A DNA stretch of 64,000 bases from assembly GCA_035631035.1 (NCBI GenBank), contig DASQJL010000108.1, forward strand, positions 1 through 64,000, written 5' to 3'. Shown in pieces: positions 1 to 6,230 of the stretch. Below the pieces are notes generated by a model. That model worked only from the letters and a program-made list of their open reading frames with translations, did not search any database and was not told the DNA's origin. Both the position numbers and the translations under genes were made by a program. The stretch is from Candidatus Binatia bacterium (GTDB lineage: Bacteria; Eisenbacteria; RBG-16-71-46; SZUA-252). Within the stretch, counting starts at the first letter, position 1, and each line of letters opens with the position of its first letter.

Positions 1-110
1 GTCCGCCGGCCGAATTGATCAGGGGGACATCCCCCACCATCAATGGCTTATTCGGCGACCATTCCTATTCGCATTCACGCGCGACAATTCATGGCACCAT
101 TCGGCGCCGT

Positions 111-166
111 ACGCCTCGCCGGTCGCCGGTCACGCCGTACGCCTCGCCGGTCGCCGGTCACGCCGT
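111..166. repeat. 28-base tandem repeat, two perfect copies
   Basis: Two identical 28-base units lie head to tail (111-138 and 139-166), with the last six bases of a further unit just before them. The following block 168-187 (GAGGCGTCACCAGCCGGCCG) is identical to part of the 35-base repeats at 2781-2943, so related repeats flank the small gene cassette on both sides. Confidence 0.9.
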
Positions 167-254
167 AGAGGCGTCACCAGCCGGCCGAGAGCTGGAGCAA
201 GGCCGCGGGCCTGCTCTTTGTCACCCGATCGGCCGAACACGCTAGGCCGCGCAG

Positions 255-325
255 CCTGTATTGACGCTGCGGACTCGGACACTCGGGCACGGCCGGGCCG
301 CGCATGCGCCATACCTGTATTGACA
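255..325 (+). promoter_or_regulatory. Duplicated TTGAC-containing motif, possible promoter region
   Basis: The 11-mer CCTGTATTGAC occurs at 255-265 and again at 314-324, giving TTGACG and TTGACA hexamers 59 bases apart upstream of the first gene at 375. I see no convincing -10 box at the usual distance after either, so this could be a -35 element with an activator or an operator pair. Assignment is tentative. Confidence 0.3.
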
Positions 326-374
326 GCGTGCGCACGCTCAGGCCAAAGGCCAGCGACGACGGAAGGAACGCAGC

Positions 375-542
375 ATGAGCACCCAGCACACAGCGACAGC
401 GACAGCCCGAAGGCTGCACAGCGGAGCGATACAGGCTGCGCGCGAAGCTACGGCCGATGGCGACATGCAGGCATGCGCAGCGTTCCTGGCCTTCGCTGGC
501 ACGGTACGGCGCGCACTGGAGCAGTGGCGCCGCACAGCATGA
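375..542 (+). CDS. Small protein of unknown function (55 aa)
   Basis: A 55-residue protein that starts at the ATG following a strong GGAAGGAA ribosome binding site (361-368). It is Ala/Arg/Thr-rich and probably helical, ending in EQWRRTA. Its stop overlaps the ATG of the next, ribbon-helix-helix gene (ATGA), so the two are translationally coupled. I recognise no family. Its size and pairing with a DNA-binding partner would fit a small accessory or toxin-antitoxin-like pair, but nothing in the sequence shows that. Confidence 0.6.
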   Translation: MSTQHTATATARRLHSGAIQAAREATADGDMQACAAFLAFAGTVRRALEQWRRTA

Positions 543-685
543 GCACTCCAGCCCGATCAGTCCGAGTGCCAGACGCTCTCTGGCGCGCAGCCATGCGGGC
601 CGCGGCCGACGACGGCCGGACACTCACAGACGTAATCGTGTCCGCACTGCTCGACTATGTACGCAAGTCAAGGAAGGAAAAGTAA
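539..685 (+). CDS. Ribbon-helix-helix (CopG/Arc-type) DNA-binding protein
   Basis: A 48-residue protein with the ribbon-helix-helix layout. A short basic strand (SVRVPDALW) is followed by helix A (WRAAMRAAADDG), the turn, and helix B beginning TLTDVIVSALLDYV. Proteins of this type bind DNA as dimers through the strand and usually act as repressors or antitoxins. It overlaps the preceding 55-residue gene by four bases and is followed closely by the 252-residue gene, so it may autoregulate this cassette. The fold is judged from the pattern only. Confidence 0.65.
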   Translation: MSTPARSVRVPDALWRAAMRAAADDGRTLTDVIVSALLDYVRKSRKEK

Positions 686-687
686 TC

Positions 688-1446
688 GTGACTGCTCAGA
701 CGATTAAGCACGGCGCACCCGAGGCCATGCAGCCGGAACCTGCCGACACTACGGCGCCGTATATTGCGGCGCAGGTTGCGGAGTGTGCAGCTCTCGGGCT
801 GGCCATCAATACACGTATCGCCATGGCCATTGCGGCGCAATACCAGGCGCCGTACGGCGCTGGCGAAGACTTCGCAGCCTTCGCCAGCACGGGCACCATT
901 ACGACCGACTTCGCAGACGTAATCACTGATCAGTGCGCCGATATCGCATTGCATCCTGAGACATACAGTTTCGGCGCGGCCGACGACAGCGACGACGCGC
1001 ACGCTCAGGCATGCCAGGCTGCACAGAGTGAGCTTCGGGCACTGCTCGACTACGTGCACAGCAGTACCGTGACGCCATGGTCGGTCGGCCGCAATACGGC
1101 CGGATACCTGCCCGAGTCTGCGCCGTACGTGACGCTGGAATACGCAGACGCTGTGCAGGCGTACCGTACTGAACTGGAGCAGGCCCCGGACGCCATCTAT
1201 GGCGACATGTACGAGTGCACGTGCGACGACAACGAGCTGTGCGCGTACCACTTGGAAGAAGCCGCTATTGCGGCCCACCTGAGTGACGATGCGCCATCGG
1301 TCGTATCGGGCCGAGTGTTCGGCCGGGAAGCGACGCTGTCGTACGCAGTGACTGAAGATCAGACACTCAACACTGTGTATTGGCTGGAGCAGTGCGAACC
1401 GATGTCGTATCGCGCGTTCCTTGACGACCGCAACAACGACTACTGA
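688..1446 (+). CDS. Protein of unknown function, 252 aa
   Basis: Starts at GTG 688, seven bases after an AGGAAGGAA ribosome binding site. The protein is acidic and alanine-rich, with many Asp/Glu/Tyr residues and a Cys/His cluster near residue 175 (CTCDDNELCAYH) that could hold a metal. The first half (VAECAALGLAINTRIAMAIA) looks helical. I recognise no family. It is the largest gene of the left cassette and is probably co-transcribed with the two genes before it. Confidence 0.7.
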   Translation: MTAQTIKHGAPEAMQPEPADTTAPYIAAQVAECAALGLAINTRIAMAIAAQYQAPYGAGEDFAAFASTGTITTDFADVITDQCADIALHPETYSFGAADDSDDAHAQACQAAQSELRALLDYVHSSTVTPWSVGRNTAGYLPESAPYVTLEYADAVQAYRTELEQAPDAIYGDMYECTCDDNELCAYHLEEAAIAAHLSDDAPSVVSGRVFGREATLSYAVTEDQTLNTVYWLEQCEPMSYRAFLDDRNNDY

Positions 1447-1525
1447 GACCGAAACACAGAGCGCCATGCGCTCTGTGTCCGCACGTGACGCGTGCGCTGA
1501 TGAGGCCAGCAGGAAGGAATACGCA

Positions 1526-2227
1526 GTGACGACCGAATATTTTGACGTCAACCCGACGGGCTGGGGGACGCTCGACCCCATCCGGATCAAACAGGTGGGA
1601 TCATCCGAGCAGTGCGCTAAAGCCGGCTGCGCCGTACGCGCACCATGGTGGAGACTCGGGCTGGGTGGGTACGACGTGCAAGTTTACGTCTGCTCGGCCC
1701 ACCTGGGCTGGGCCGTAGCGCTCGACATGATCCGAGAGAGCACGGCTAAAGCGATGGGGTGGGAACGCAAACACACCATCGGCAGCTCCTGGGTAGAGCC
1801 GAACATGCCTGCCATCATGCGGACCGACTACGCACGCACGCTTGACGTATCGGCACAGTTTCCTCAGGCCCGACCATGCGCCGATGGCGAAGGCTACAGG
1901 AGCAGGAAGGAACGCAGCATGACACTCGACATGAGCGCACGCTATCGCGTGAACGGATATCCGGGTATTGCCTTCGCTGTGCGAGGCTACGCACAGCAGT
2001 GGGAACCCTTTACGTGCCTGACACTCGACCCTGAGTCTGGCGAAGAATGCGAAGCACAGACAGCCGATGGGGAATGGTACGACGACGTAACGCAGGTAAT
2101 CGTCACGGCCATCGGCGACGACCGCAAAGTTACAGTGCCGATTGACGACTTAACGCCATTGTCCGACGACGCATATTGCCATGAGTGCGGACAGCTTGAC
2201 TGCACAGCAGACGGAAGGAACGAATAA
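1526..2227 (+). CDS. Two-part unknown protein, 233 aa, with internal start
   Basis: Starts at GTG 1526 behind AGGAAGGAA. The N-terminal half has Cys/His pairs (QCAKAGC, VCSAHLGW) that suggest a zinc site. The C-terminal half ends with CHECGQLDC. Between them, at ATG 1919, there is a second full ribosome binding site (AGGAAGGAACGCAGC) in the same reading frame, identical in style to those of the neighbouring genes. The downstream part alone would be a 102-residue protein. The reading frame may be a fusion of two former genes that lost a stop codon, or may give both products. Function unknown. Confidence 0.65.
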   Translation: MTTEYFDVNPTGWGTLDPIRIKQVGSSEQCAKAGCAVRAPWWRLGLGGYDVQVYVCSAHLGWAVALDMIRESTAKAMGWERKHTIGSSWVEPNMPAIMRTDYARTLDVSAQFPQARPCADGEGYRSRKERSMTLDMSARYRVNGYPGIAFAVRGYAQQWEPFTCLTLDPESGEECEAQTADGEWYDDVTQVIVTAIGDDRKVTVPIDDLTPLSDDAYCHECGQLDCTADGRNE

Positions 2228-2631
2228 TGAAGTCCACCATCGCTAACGCTGGCCATTACATGAGCAGGCTTACGGCCTTTGTGGCCGATAACCTGCGCGC
2301 CGAAACTCTGTTTGTGCTCTCAGGCATGCCTGAGACTGGCAAGCTTCCTGGCCCGTACGCTAGCGCGCTACGTGACGCACAATCGGAGCGTAAGGAGCGC
2401 TACCTTACCGGCGAAGGCCGTAACGCTGCGCCGCACGCTCCGATGTATGTCGTGTTCAGCTACGGCACTCCCATTGCGTGGGTAACCATCGCAGGTTCCG
2501 TCGTAATACCCGATGTGCGCTACTCGGCCACTACGTCAAGGCACCAGAAGCTCGCACGCGAAGCGCTGTCGACAATCGCACCTGAGCATCTGCGCGCCAT
2601 GCAGGCCAGCAATGATTACGTGACGCCATGA
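2227..2631 (+). CDS. Protein of unknown function, 134 aa
   Basis: ATG at 2227 overlaps the last base of the preceding stop codon and follows GGAAGGAACG. The central part (YVVFSYGTPIAWVTIAG) looks like beta strands, flanked by charged helical segments. I recognise no family. Its stop overlaps the start of a tiny membrane peptide gene, so it is part of the same coupled left cassette. Confidence 0.65.
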   Translation: MKSTIANAGHYMSRLTAFVADNLRAETLFVLSGMPETGKLPGPYASALRDAQSERKERYLTGEGRNAAPHAPMYVVFSYGTPIAWVTIAGSVVIPDVRYSATTSRHQKLAREALSTIAPEHLRAMQASNDYVTP

Positions 2632-2711
2632 GGTTCCTAGTCACGTACCTGGGAACGCTCGCAGTGTCAATCGGAGTAGTCGAGTACCTGCGCGGCCGAC
2701 GACGCAGGTAA
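2628..2711 (+). CDS. Tiny membrane peptide (27 aa)
   Basis: A 27-residue peptide whose ATG overlaps the stop of the previous gene (ATGA). It consists of one hydrophobic helix (FLVTYLGTLAVSIGVVEYL) and a basic tail RGRRRR, the look of a small single-pass membrane protein with its tail in the cytoplasm. A strong hairpin follows directly, so it is the last gene of the cassette. Being so short, it could be a chance frame, but the coupling and composition favour a real gene. Confidence 0.5.
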   Translation: MRFLVTYLGTLAVSIGVVEYLRGRRRR

Positions 2712-2726
2712 GCAGCAACCCACCTA

Positions 2727-2759
2727 GCGGCCCACCTTCCCATCCGGAAGGTGGGCCGC
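2727..2759 (+). terminator. Hairpin terminator after the left cassette
   Basis: A perfect 14-base-pair stem (GCGGCCCACCTTCC paired with GGAAGGTGGGCCGC) with a five-base loop lies 15 bases after the last stop codon. It is followed by ATTGCC rather than a real T run. Such long GC stems without a U tract are usual terminators in actinobacteria. Confidence 0.75.
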
Positions 2760-2780
2760 ATTGCCATGCACAGCCTGGCC

Positions 2781-2943
2781 AGCCGGCCGTACCCAGCACG
2801 GCCTGAGGCGTCACTAGCCGGCCGTACCCAGCACGGCCTGAGGCGTCACTAGCCGGCCGTACCCAGCACGGCCTGAGGCGTCACCAGCCGGCCGTACCCA
2901 GCACGGCCTGAGGCGTCACCAGCCGGCCGTACCCAGCACGGCC
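2781..2943. repeat. 35-base tandem repeat array (4 full copies plus a partial)
   Basis: Units begin at 2781, 2816, 2851, 2886 and 2921 with a strict 35-base period. The last copy stops after 23 bases. The only variation I see is a T or C at the final position. Each unit contains GGCCGT and ACGGCC in inverted orientation seven bases apart, so each can form a small hairpin. A 20-base part of the unit is also present at 168-187. There are no spacers, so it is not a CRISPR array. Confidence 0.95.
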
Positions 2944-3100
2944 CGACCGCCAGGTTGAATCGGACATCTGTCACAGGGATCACTACTGCCACGCCAGTCA
3001 CACACGACCCACGTCGATGTCTGCCGCCCACCGGGCCAGCTCGCCCGCGGGCCGCCGGGGGCTTGGCCGGCGAAAACGGCCGAGCCGAACAGGTCGGTCA

Positions 3101-3213
3101 GATGCAATGCGCGGTTAGATGCAATGCGCGCGTCGCGCGTAAATGCAAAAGGTCGACCAGATGCAACGCGCGTGCCGCGCAGATGCGACGCGGGTACCCG
3201 AACGCGATGCACG
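3101..3213. repeat. Iteron-like GATGCAAYGCGCG motifs
   Basis: The motif GATGCAATGCGCG occurs at 3101-3113 and 3118-3130. Variants follow: AATGCAAAAGG near 3142, GATGCAACGCGCG at 3160-3172, GATGCGACGCGGG at 3182-3194 and GATGCACG at 3206-3213. All are in the same orientation with spacing of roughly 17-24 bases. Directly repeated sites like these usually bind a replication or regulatory protein. The role here is inferred only from the arrangement. Confidence 0.6.
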
Positions 3214-3224
3214 TGTACGCGTAC

Positions 3225-3479
3225 CTAGTCGTCCTCGTCGGCGGCCTGGTTCATCTCATGTTCGAAGTAGATCTGGGCGGTGCGCAGCATGCCGATGGTC
3301 TGCCAGCGGGGCTGCCGGTCGTCGGACAGTCGGGTCAGCCAGTAGTCGCCGTCGCTGTCCATCCAGGACGCGACCAGGACCCAGCCCGAGCAGTAGGCGC
3401 CCTTGTTGTCGACCGTGGCGGCGGTGGAGGCGATGGCCTCGGCGATCACGTCGGCCGGGGTGCGCTCAGCGTGGCTCAC
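3225..3479 (-). CDS. Small protein of unknown function, 84 aa
   Basis: The GTG start overlaps the stop of the HNH gene upstream (GTGA), showing coupling. The protein begins SHAERTPADVIAEAIAS and contains aromatic-rich strands (GWVLVASWMDSDGDYWL) with an acidic tail (NQAADEDD). I recognise no family. It is the last gene of the long leftward early operon, ending at the repeat-filled spacer. Confidence 0.65.
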   Translation of the reverse strand: MSHAERTPADVIAEAIASTAATVDNKGAYCSGWVLVASWMDSDGDYWLTRLSDDRQPRWQTIGMLRTAQIYFEHEMNQAADEDD

Positions 3480-3820
3480 CGGGCGTTCCATCCTCCGGGC
3501 TGGTGGCGGTTGGTCTCCACCCGGTGGCAGGGCAGGCACAGTGGACGTAGCCGGTGCTCGGCATCGGGATCGGGTACACCGGCCGCGACCAGGTCGCGGC
3601 GGCTGGTCGGGTAGTGGTCGGCGACCACGGCCATCGCGCCGCAGAGACAGCAGATCGGGTGCCGGCTGAGGTAGCGACGGCGGACCCGCTCCCAGACGGC
3701 GTCGTAGCCGCGGGCCTGCCGGCTGCCGCGACGTTCCTCGACGGCCTTGGCGTGGCGGTCGCACGCGCCGCCGAGGCCGGGGCAGCCGGGTACCCGGCAG
3801 GGTTTGCCGTAGCTTGGCAC
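3476..3820 (-). CDS. HNH endonuclease
   Basis: A 114-residue HNH nuclease. Two zinc-type CxxC pairs frame the active centre: PICCLCG near residue 57 and LRPLCLPCHRVE near residue 95. ADHYPTSRRDL between them supplies the His of the beta-beta-alpha metal finger. The N-terminus has another Cys/His cluster (CRVPGCPGLGGACDRH) common in phage HNH proteins. Such nucleases nick or cut DNA and are often needed together with the terminase for packaging. Here the gene sits at the end of the early operon, far from the terminase, unless the genome is circularly permuted. Start GTG. Three G-rich repeats lie just upstream. Confidence 0.85.
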   Translation of the reverse strand: MPSYGKPCRVPGCPGLGGACDRHAKAVEERRGSRQARGYDAVWERVRRRYLSRHPICCLCGAMAVVADHYPTSRRDLVAAGVPDPDAEHRLRPLCLPCHRVETNRHQPGGWNAR

Positions 3821-3860
3821 CGGCTAGATTTTCGGGTTCGCCTGGCGCGGGCGCATTTTC

Positions 3861-3933
3861 AAAGGCCCCCACCCCTGCCCGCGTGCGCAAAGGCCCCCAC
3901 CCCTGCGGGCAGATGCGAAGGCCCCCACCCCCG
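3861..3933 (-). repeat. Three G-rich direct repeats in the transcript
   Basis: An 18-base unit AAAGGCCCCCACCCCTGC occurs identically at 3861-3878 and 3889-3906, and a third close copy lies at 3917-3933, ending at the stop codon of the gene before it. Read on the minus, transcribed-sense strand, each copy gives GGGG-T-GGGGG, so six runs of G lie within 73 bases between two genes. This could form a G-quadruplex or pair with itself. Confidence 0.8.
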
Positions 3934-4077
3934 TCAGGCGGCGTCCTTGTCCTTGTCGCCGTGACCCAGGGCGGCCTTGAGTCCGCGCGTCGCCGCGTAC
4001 AGACCGAGCCCGGCGGCGGCAACCCGGAGTAGATGCAGGGCCACGTCCGCTTTGATGAACTTGCCGAGTGCGCTCAC
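3934..4077 (-). CDS. Small protein with amphipathic/hydrophobic helix, 47 aa
   Basis: Starts at GTG 4077 after a good GGAG site (GTAGGAGACCGAT). The 47-residue product has a moderately hydrophobic middle (VALHLLRVAAAGLGLYAA) and a charged tail GDKDKDAA. It may be a small membrane-associated protein. It belongs to a run of tiny genes between the tRNA and the HNH gene, three of which have membrane character. No family was recognised. Confidence 0.55.
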   Translation of the reverse strand: MSALGKFIKADVALHLLRVAAAGLGLYAATRGLKAALGHGDKDKDAA

Positions 4078-4086
4078 ATCGGTCTC

Positions 4087-4308
4087 CTACGCGTTGTCGT
4101 TGGGGTCGGCCTTGCGCGCCGAGAGTGCGGCGACCGCACCGACCACATGCGAGAGCACGATGGCGTACAGGCTGATGAAGACCACGAACGGCACGCTGTT
4201 GCGCCAGGTGGTCAGGCCGGGCCAGCACAGCCCGGTCCAGATCAGTGCGCCGATGCCGTGTACCCAGACCCAGACCCGCCCGCTGGTGAGGGTGTGGCGG
4301 GCGGGCAC
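4087..4308 (-). CDS. Small membrane protein, 73 aa
   Basis: Two predicted membrane segments (VWVHGIGALIWTGLCW and VVFISLYAIVLSHVVGAV), with a positively charged N-terminus and a polar, acidic C-terminus (ADPNDNA). Starts at GTG 4308. Its two-helix layout resembles small phage membrane proteins, but the holin-like gene of this phage is at the lysis locus, so this is more likely an early membrane protein of unknown purpose. Confidence 0.6.
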   Translation of the reverse strand: MPARHTLTSGRVWVWVHGIGALIWTGLCWPGLTTWRNSVPFVVFISLYAIVLSHVVGAVAALSARKADPNDNA

Positions 4309-4314
4309 CGCCGG

Positions 4315-4566
4315 CTACTGGGTGTCGGTGTCGGCGGACAGCGTCGCGGTGCCGCTGCGCTGTTCGGGTGCGACCGGCTGGTTGGCCTCGTCGGCGGTGG
4401 TGTCGGCCTCGGTGAGCAGGTTCACCTGGCCGTGGTACTGGGTGTAGATGGTGGCCGAACCGGCGCCCGCGACGGGGTCGGCGAGCGTGGCGTGCAGCTC
4501 GTCGAGGAACGTGCGCTCGGCGTCCTGGTCCGGGCAGTGCCCGGAGGCCGACAGCGACCAGCTCAC
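4315..4566 (-). CDS. Small protein of unknown function, 83 aa
   Basis: GTG 4566 overlaps the stop of the preceding 26-codon peptide gene. The product is acidic and Thr/Ser-rich in the second half (ATIYTQYHGQVNLLTEADTT). No family was recognised. It is probably expressed together with the adjoining tiny genes. Confidence 0.5.
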   Translation of the reverse strand: MSWSLSASGHCPDQDAERTFLDELHATLADPVAGAGSATIYTQYHGQVNLLTEADTTADEANQPVAPEQRSGTATLSADTDTQ

Positions 4567-4643
4567 AGCAGGCCGCCCAGCAGGTTGCCGAGGCTGACGG
4601 CGAGGTGGACGGCGACCTGGACGGCGGCGTCGAGCGAGAGCAT
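4563..4643 (-). CDS. Tiny hydrophobic peptide, 26 aa
   Basis: ATG at 4643 is preceded by a good GGAGG ribosome binding site. The peptide MLSLDAAVQVAVHLAVSLGN is followed by LLGGLL, and its stop overlaps the start of the next gene. It may be an amphipathic membrane peptide or a leader that couples translation to the gene downstream. The strong ribosome site is the main reason for calling it. Confidence 0.45.
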   Translation of the reverse strand: MLSLDAAVQVAVHLAVSLGNLLGGLL

Positions 4644-4680
4644 GAATCCTCCGGTGGATAGGTGTTGTGCGTGTCACGAA

Positions 4681-4734
4681 TGGACGATGCCGCGCCTAGC
4701 TGTAGGGGGCCACCCCGAGGCGCGGCATCGTCCA
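4681..4734 (-). terminator. Perfect 17-bp inverted repeat beside the tRNA
   Basis: TGGACGATGCCGCGCCT (4681-4697) is perfectly complementary to AGGCGCGGCATCGTCCA (4718-4734), with a 20-base loop. It lies 22 bases downstream of the tRNA-Met gene on the same strand, and is symmetrical enough to act in either direction. No T run follows. It could be the terminator or processing structure for the tRNA transcript. Confidence 0.5.
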
Positions 4735-4755
4735 CCCGCAGGTCGACTTGCAGCG

Positions 4756-4831
4756 TTGCGCGGGCCGGATTTGAACCAGCGATCTTCGGCTTATGAGGCC
4801 GACGAGGACGACCGAACTCCTCTACCACGCA
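4756..4831 (-). tRNA. tRNA-Met (CAT anticodon)
   Basis: A complete 76-base cloverleaf can be drawn. The acceptor TGCGTGG pairs with CCGCGCA (one G-T pair), the D stem is GAGG/CCTC and the anticodon stem TCGGC/GCCGA holds the loop CTCATAA (anticodon CAT). The T stem GCTGG/CCGGC holds the loop TTCAAAT. The 3' end is A followed by CGC, so CCA would be added after transcription. The anticodon stem lacks the three G-C pairs typical of initiator tRNA, so this is probably an elongator Met tRNA, or an Ile tRNA with modified C34. Phages often carry one such tRNA. Confidence 0.9.
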
Positions 4832-4849
4832 GCGGCGGGGGATGTGATC

Positions 4850-4885
4850 GTGGGCCGCTCGAAGATGCCCCAGCGAGCGGCCCAC
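4850..4885 (-). terminator. 12-bp stem hairpin after the 335-aa gene
   Basis: GTGGGCCGCTCG (4850-4861) pairs perfectly with CGAGCGGCCCAC (4874-4885) around a 12-base loop. It lies between the end of the 335-residue gene at 4978 and the tRNA gene, in the sense of leftward transcription, and probably ends or attenuates the upstream operon. Confidence 0.5.
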
Positions 4886-4977
4886 GTCCCGGCAGCGACC
4901 GGCAGAGCCTCGGGGGCGGTCTGGGGGCCGCGCGACATTCTTCTGAGCTGGTCCGACACGTCGGCTCAGCCTCACGT

Positions 4978-5985
4978 TCAGGGTGTTTCAGGTGCGTCCA
5001 CTGTGTCAAGTCGACGCCGTTCGCGTGTCCGGTTCGGGCGGTACGGTGGCCCCCAGACCTTCTCGGCGTGCGCGGTGGCCTCGGCGATGACGTACTGGGT
5101 GCGGCCCTTGTCGTCACGGACCACGGTGACCCGGTCCGGGTCGGCCGGCGTGGGGGCGGCGACGGTGACCGGGTTGATGTGGCCGCGGTGCGCCCAGGTG
5201 CGGATGGTGGCAGGGTCGACCGGACGCATCCAGCACAGCGCCAGGTGGGCGGCGACGGCGTAGGCGTCGCAGATGCCGCGCACGGTGCCAACGATCTGGC
5301 GCTGCCACCACTCGATGGTCTCGTCGGTGCCGCAGCCGGGGCATTGCAGCAGCGGCCGGTCGGGCAACTGGTACAGCCGGGCGCCGCAGACCGACTCGTT
5401 GCCGTCGAGGTCGACCAGCATGAGCGGGCAGTCGCCGATGTAGAGACGGTCCGAGCCGGACGGGTAGGCAAGTCCGTACGGTCTGCCGTGGGTGACCGCC
5501 TTGAGGTCGTCGGCGAACGTGCCGGCGTCGGGATGGGCGGCGAGCCACTCGGCGTGGCCGGCGACGAACTCGCCCAGCGCGTCGGGGCGACTGTCCAGGT
5601 AGGGCCGGTCGTCGACAAACCGCACGGGCGGCGTCACGCCGCGCTCGGTGCAGATCAGCTTCGCGAGGTTTATGAGGGTGACGCGGATGGCGAGCCGGGC
5701 GTCCATCACGTCGTCGTCGGGTACCGGCGCGCCGGTCGGCGAGCCGGACATCCGCTCGCCGTCGCGGCCGCGGCGCACCAGCACCAGGCCGAGGTCGGCG
5801 TACAGGTCGGGTGCCCCGCGGGCGTCGTCGGCGAGCCAGGCGGCGTGCACGGGGCACAGCCGCAGCCCGTCGGCGGCCTTGCGGCGCAGGCAGCCGGGGC
5901 ACTGCTCGTCCACACAGCCGGACTGGTGGCGGCCCCGCGCGGCGCAAGTGGCCTCGCAGAGTACGGCGGCGGGCAGTCGGGTCAT
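4978..5985 (-). CDS. Zinc-cluster and helix-turn-helix protein, 335 aa
   Basis: N-terminal Cys/His clusters in the first 50 residues (CEATCAARGRHQSGC, CPGCLRRK, CPVH) and a second set near residues 190-225 (CPLMLVD, CGARLY, QCPGCG) suggest two zinc-binding modules. Near residue 255-275 a helix-turn-helix-like segment reads RPVDPATIRTWAHRGHI. The ATG overlaps the stop of the BldC-like gene (ATGA). Proteins with this mix occur in actinobacterial phages as early proteins of unknown role. DNA binding is likely but the function is not known. Confidence 0.7.
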   Translation of the reverse strand: MTRLPAAVLCEATCAARGRHQSGCVDEQCPGCLRRKAADGLRLCPVHAAWLADDARGAPDLYADLGLVLVRRGRDGERMSGSPTGAPVPDDDVMDARLAIRVTLINLAKLICTERGVTPPVRFVDDRPYLDSRPDALGEFVAGHAEWLAAHPDAGTFADDLKAVTHGRPYGLAYPSGSDRLYIGDCPLMLVDLDGNESVCGARLYQLPDRPLLQCPGCGTDETIEWWQRQIVGTVRGICDAYAVAAHLALCWMRPVDPATIRTWAHRGHINPVTVAAPTPADPDRVTVVRDDKGRTQYVIAEATAHAEKVWGPPYRPNRTRERRRLDTVDAPETP

Positions 5986-6230
5986 GCGGACTCCTGCCGG
6001 CCGACCGGCGGGCGCCGTGGCCAGCGGGTGTCGACCGGCGGCGGCGCGTTGAGGATGGCGCGGATCTGGGAGCGGCGGAAGCGGCGGTGCCCGCCGATGG
6101 TGCGGATCGCGTCCAGGCGACCCTCCTTGGCCCAGCGGCCCACGGTCTTCGGGTCGACCCGGAACACGTCGGCGACCTCGCCGGGGGTCATCAGGTCTTC
6201 GGCGTTGGGGAACTCGTCGGGCGCGTTCAT
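5982..6230 (-). CDS. BldC-like (MerR-superfamily) DNA-binding protein
   Basis: An 82-residue protein with a MerR-type winged helix: LMTPGEVADVFRVDPKTVGR, WAKEGRL, then the wing IRTIGGHRRFRRSQIR. This is the pattern of actinobacterial BldC and related excisionase-like proteins, which bind DNA without an effector domain. It is coupled by four-base overlaps to the Xre-type gene upstream and the zinc protein downstream, so two DNA-binding proteins are made together. It could act as an early regulator or as a recombination directionality factor. Confidence 0.85.
   Translation of the reverse strand: MNAPDEFPNAEDLMTPGEVADVFRVDPKTVGRWAKEGRLDAIRTIGGHRRFRRSQIRAILNAPPPVDTRWPRRPPVGRQESA

Larger units (their letters stand above)
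1..374. other. Left-end non-coding region
   Basis: No gene is supported here. The stretch holds a 28-base tandem duplication, a 20-base block at 168-187 that recurs in the tandem repeats near 2.8-2.9 kb, and two copies of an 11-base motif just before the first gene. It looks like a control or spacer region for the small rightward cassette. Confidence 0.5.
2712..3224. other. Non-coding, repeat-filled spacer
   Basis: This 513-base gap between two converging transcription units contains the terminator hairpin at 2727-2759, a 35-base tandem array, and a set of short GATGCAAYGCGCG-like motifs. No credible gene was seen on either strand. Dense repeats of this sort are typical of replication origins or protein-binding arrays, but no function can be assigned. 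Confidence 0.5.

Noticed and set aside
255-348. A clear promoter for the left cassette
   Set aside because: TTGACA is present but the six bases at the right distance (CCAAAG) are not a -10 box, so it is listed only as a low-confidence candidate.
2781-2943. CRISPR array
   Set aside because: The repeats are directly adjacent with no spacers, and no cas genes are present. The Cas4-like gene is the usual phage exonuclease.
3476-3820. Packaging-associated HNH linked with the terminase
   Set aside because: The terminase gene is at the opposite end of the window. Without knowing the genome ends I cannot claim they are adjacent.
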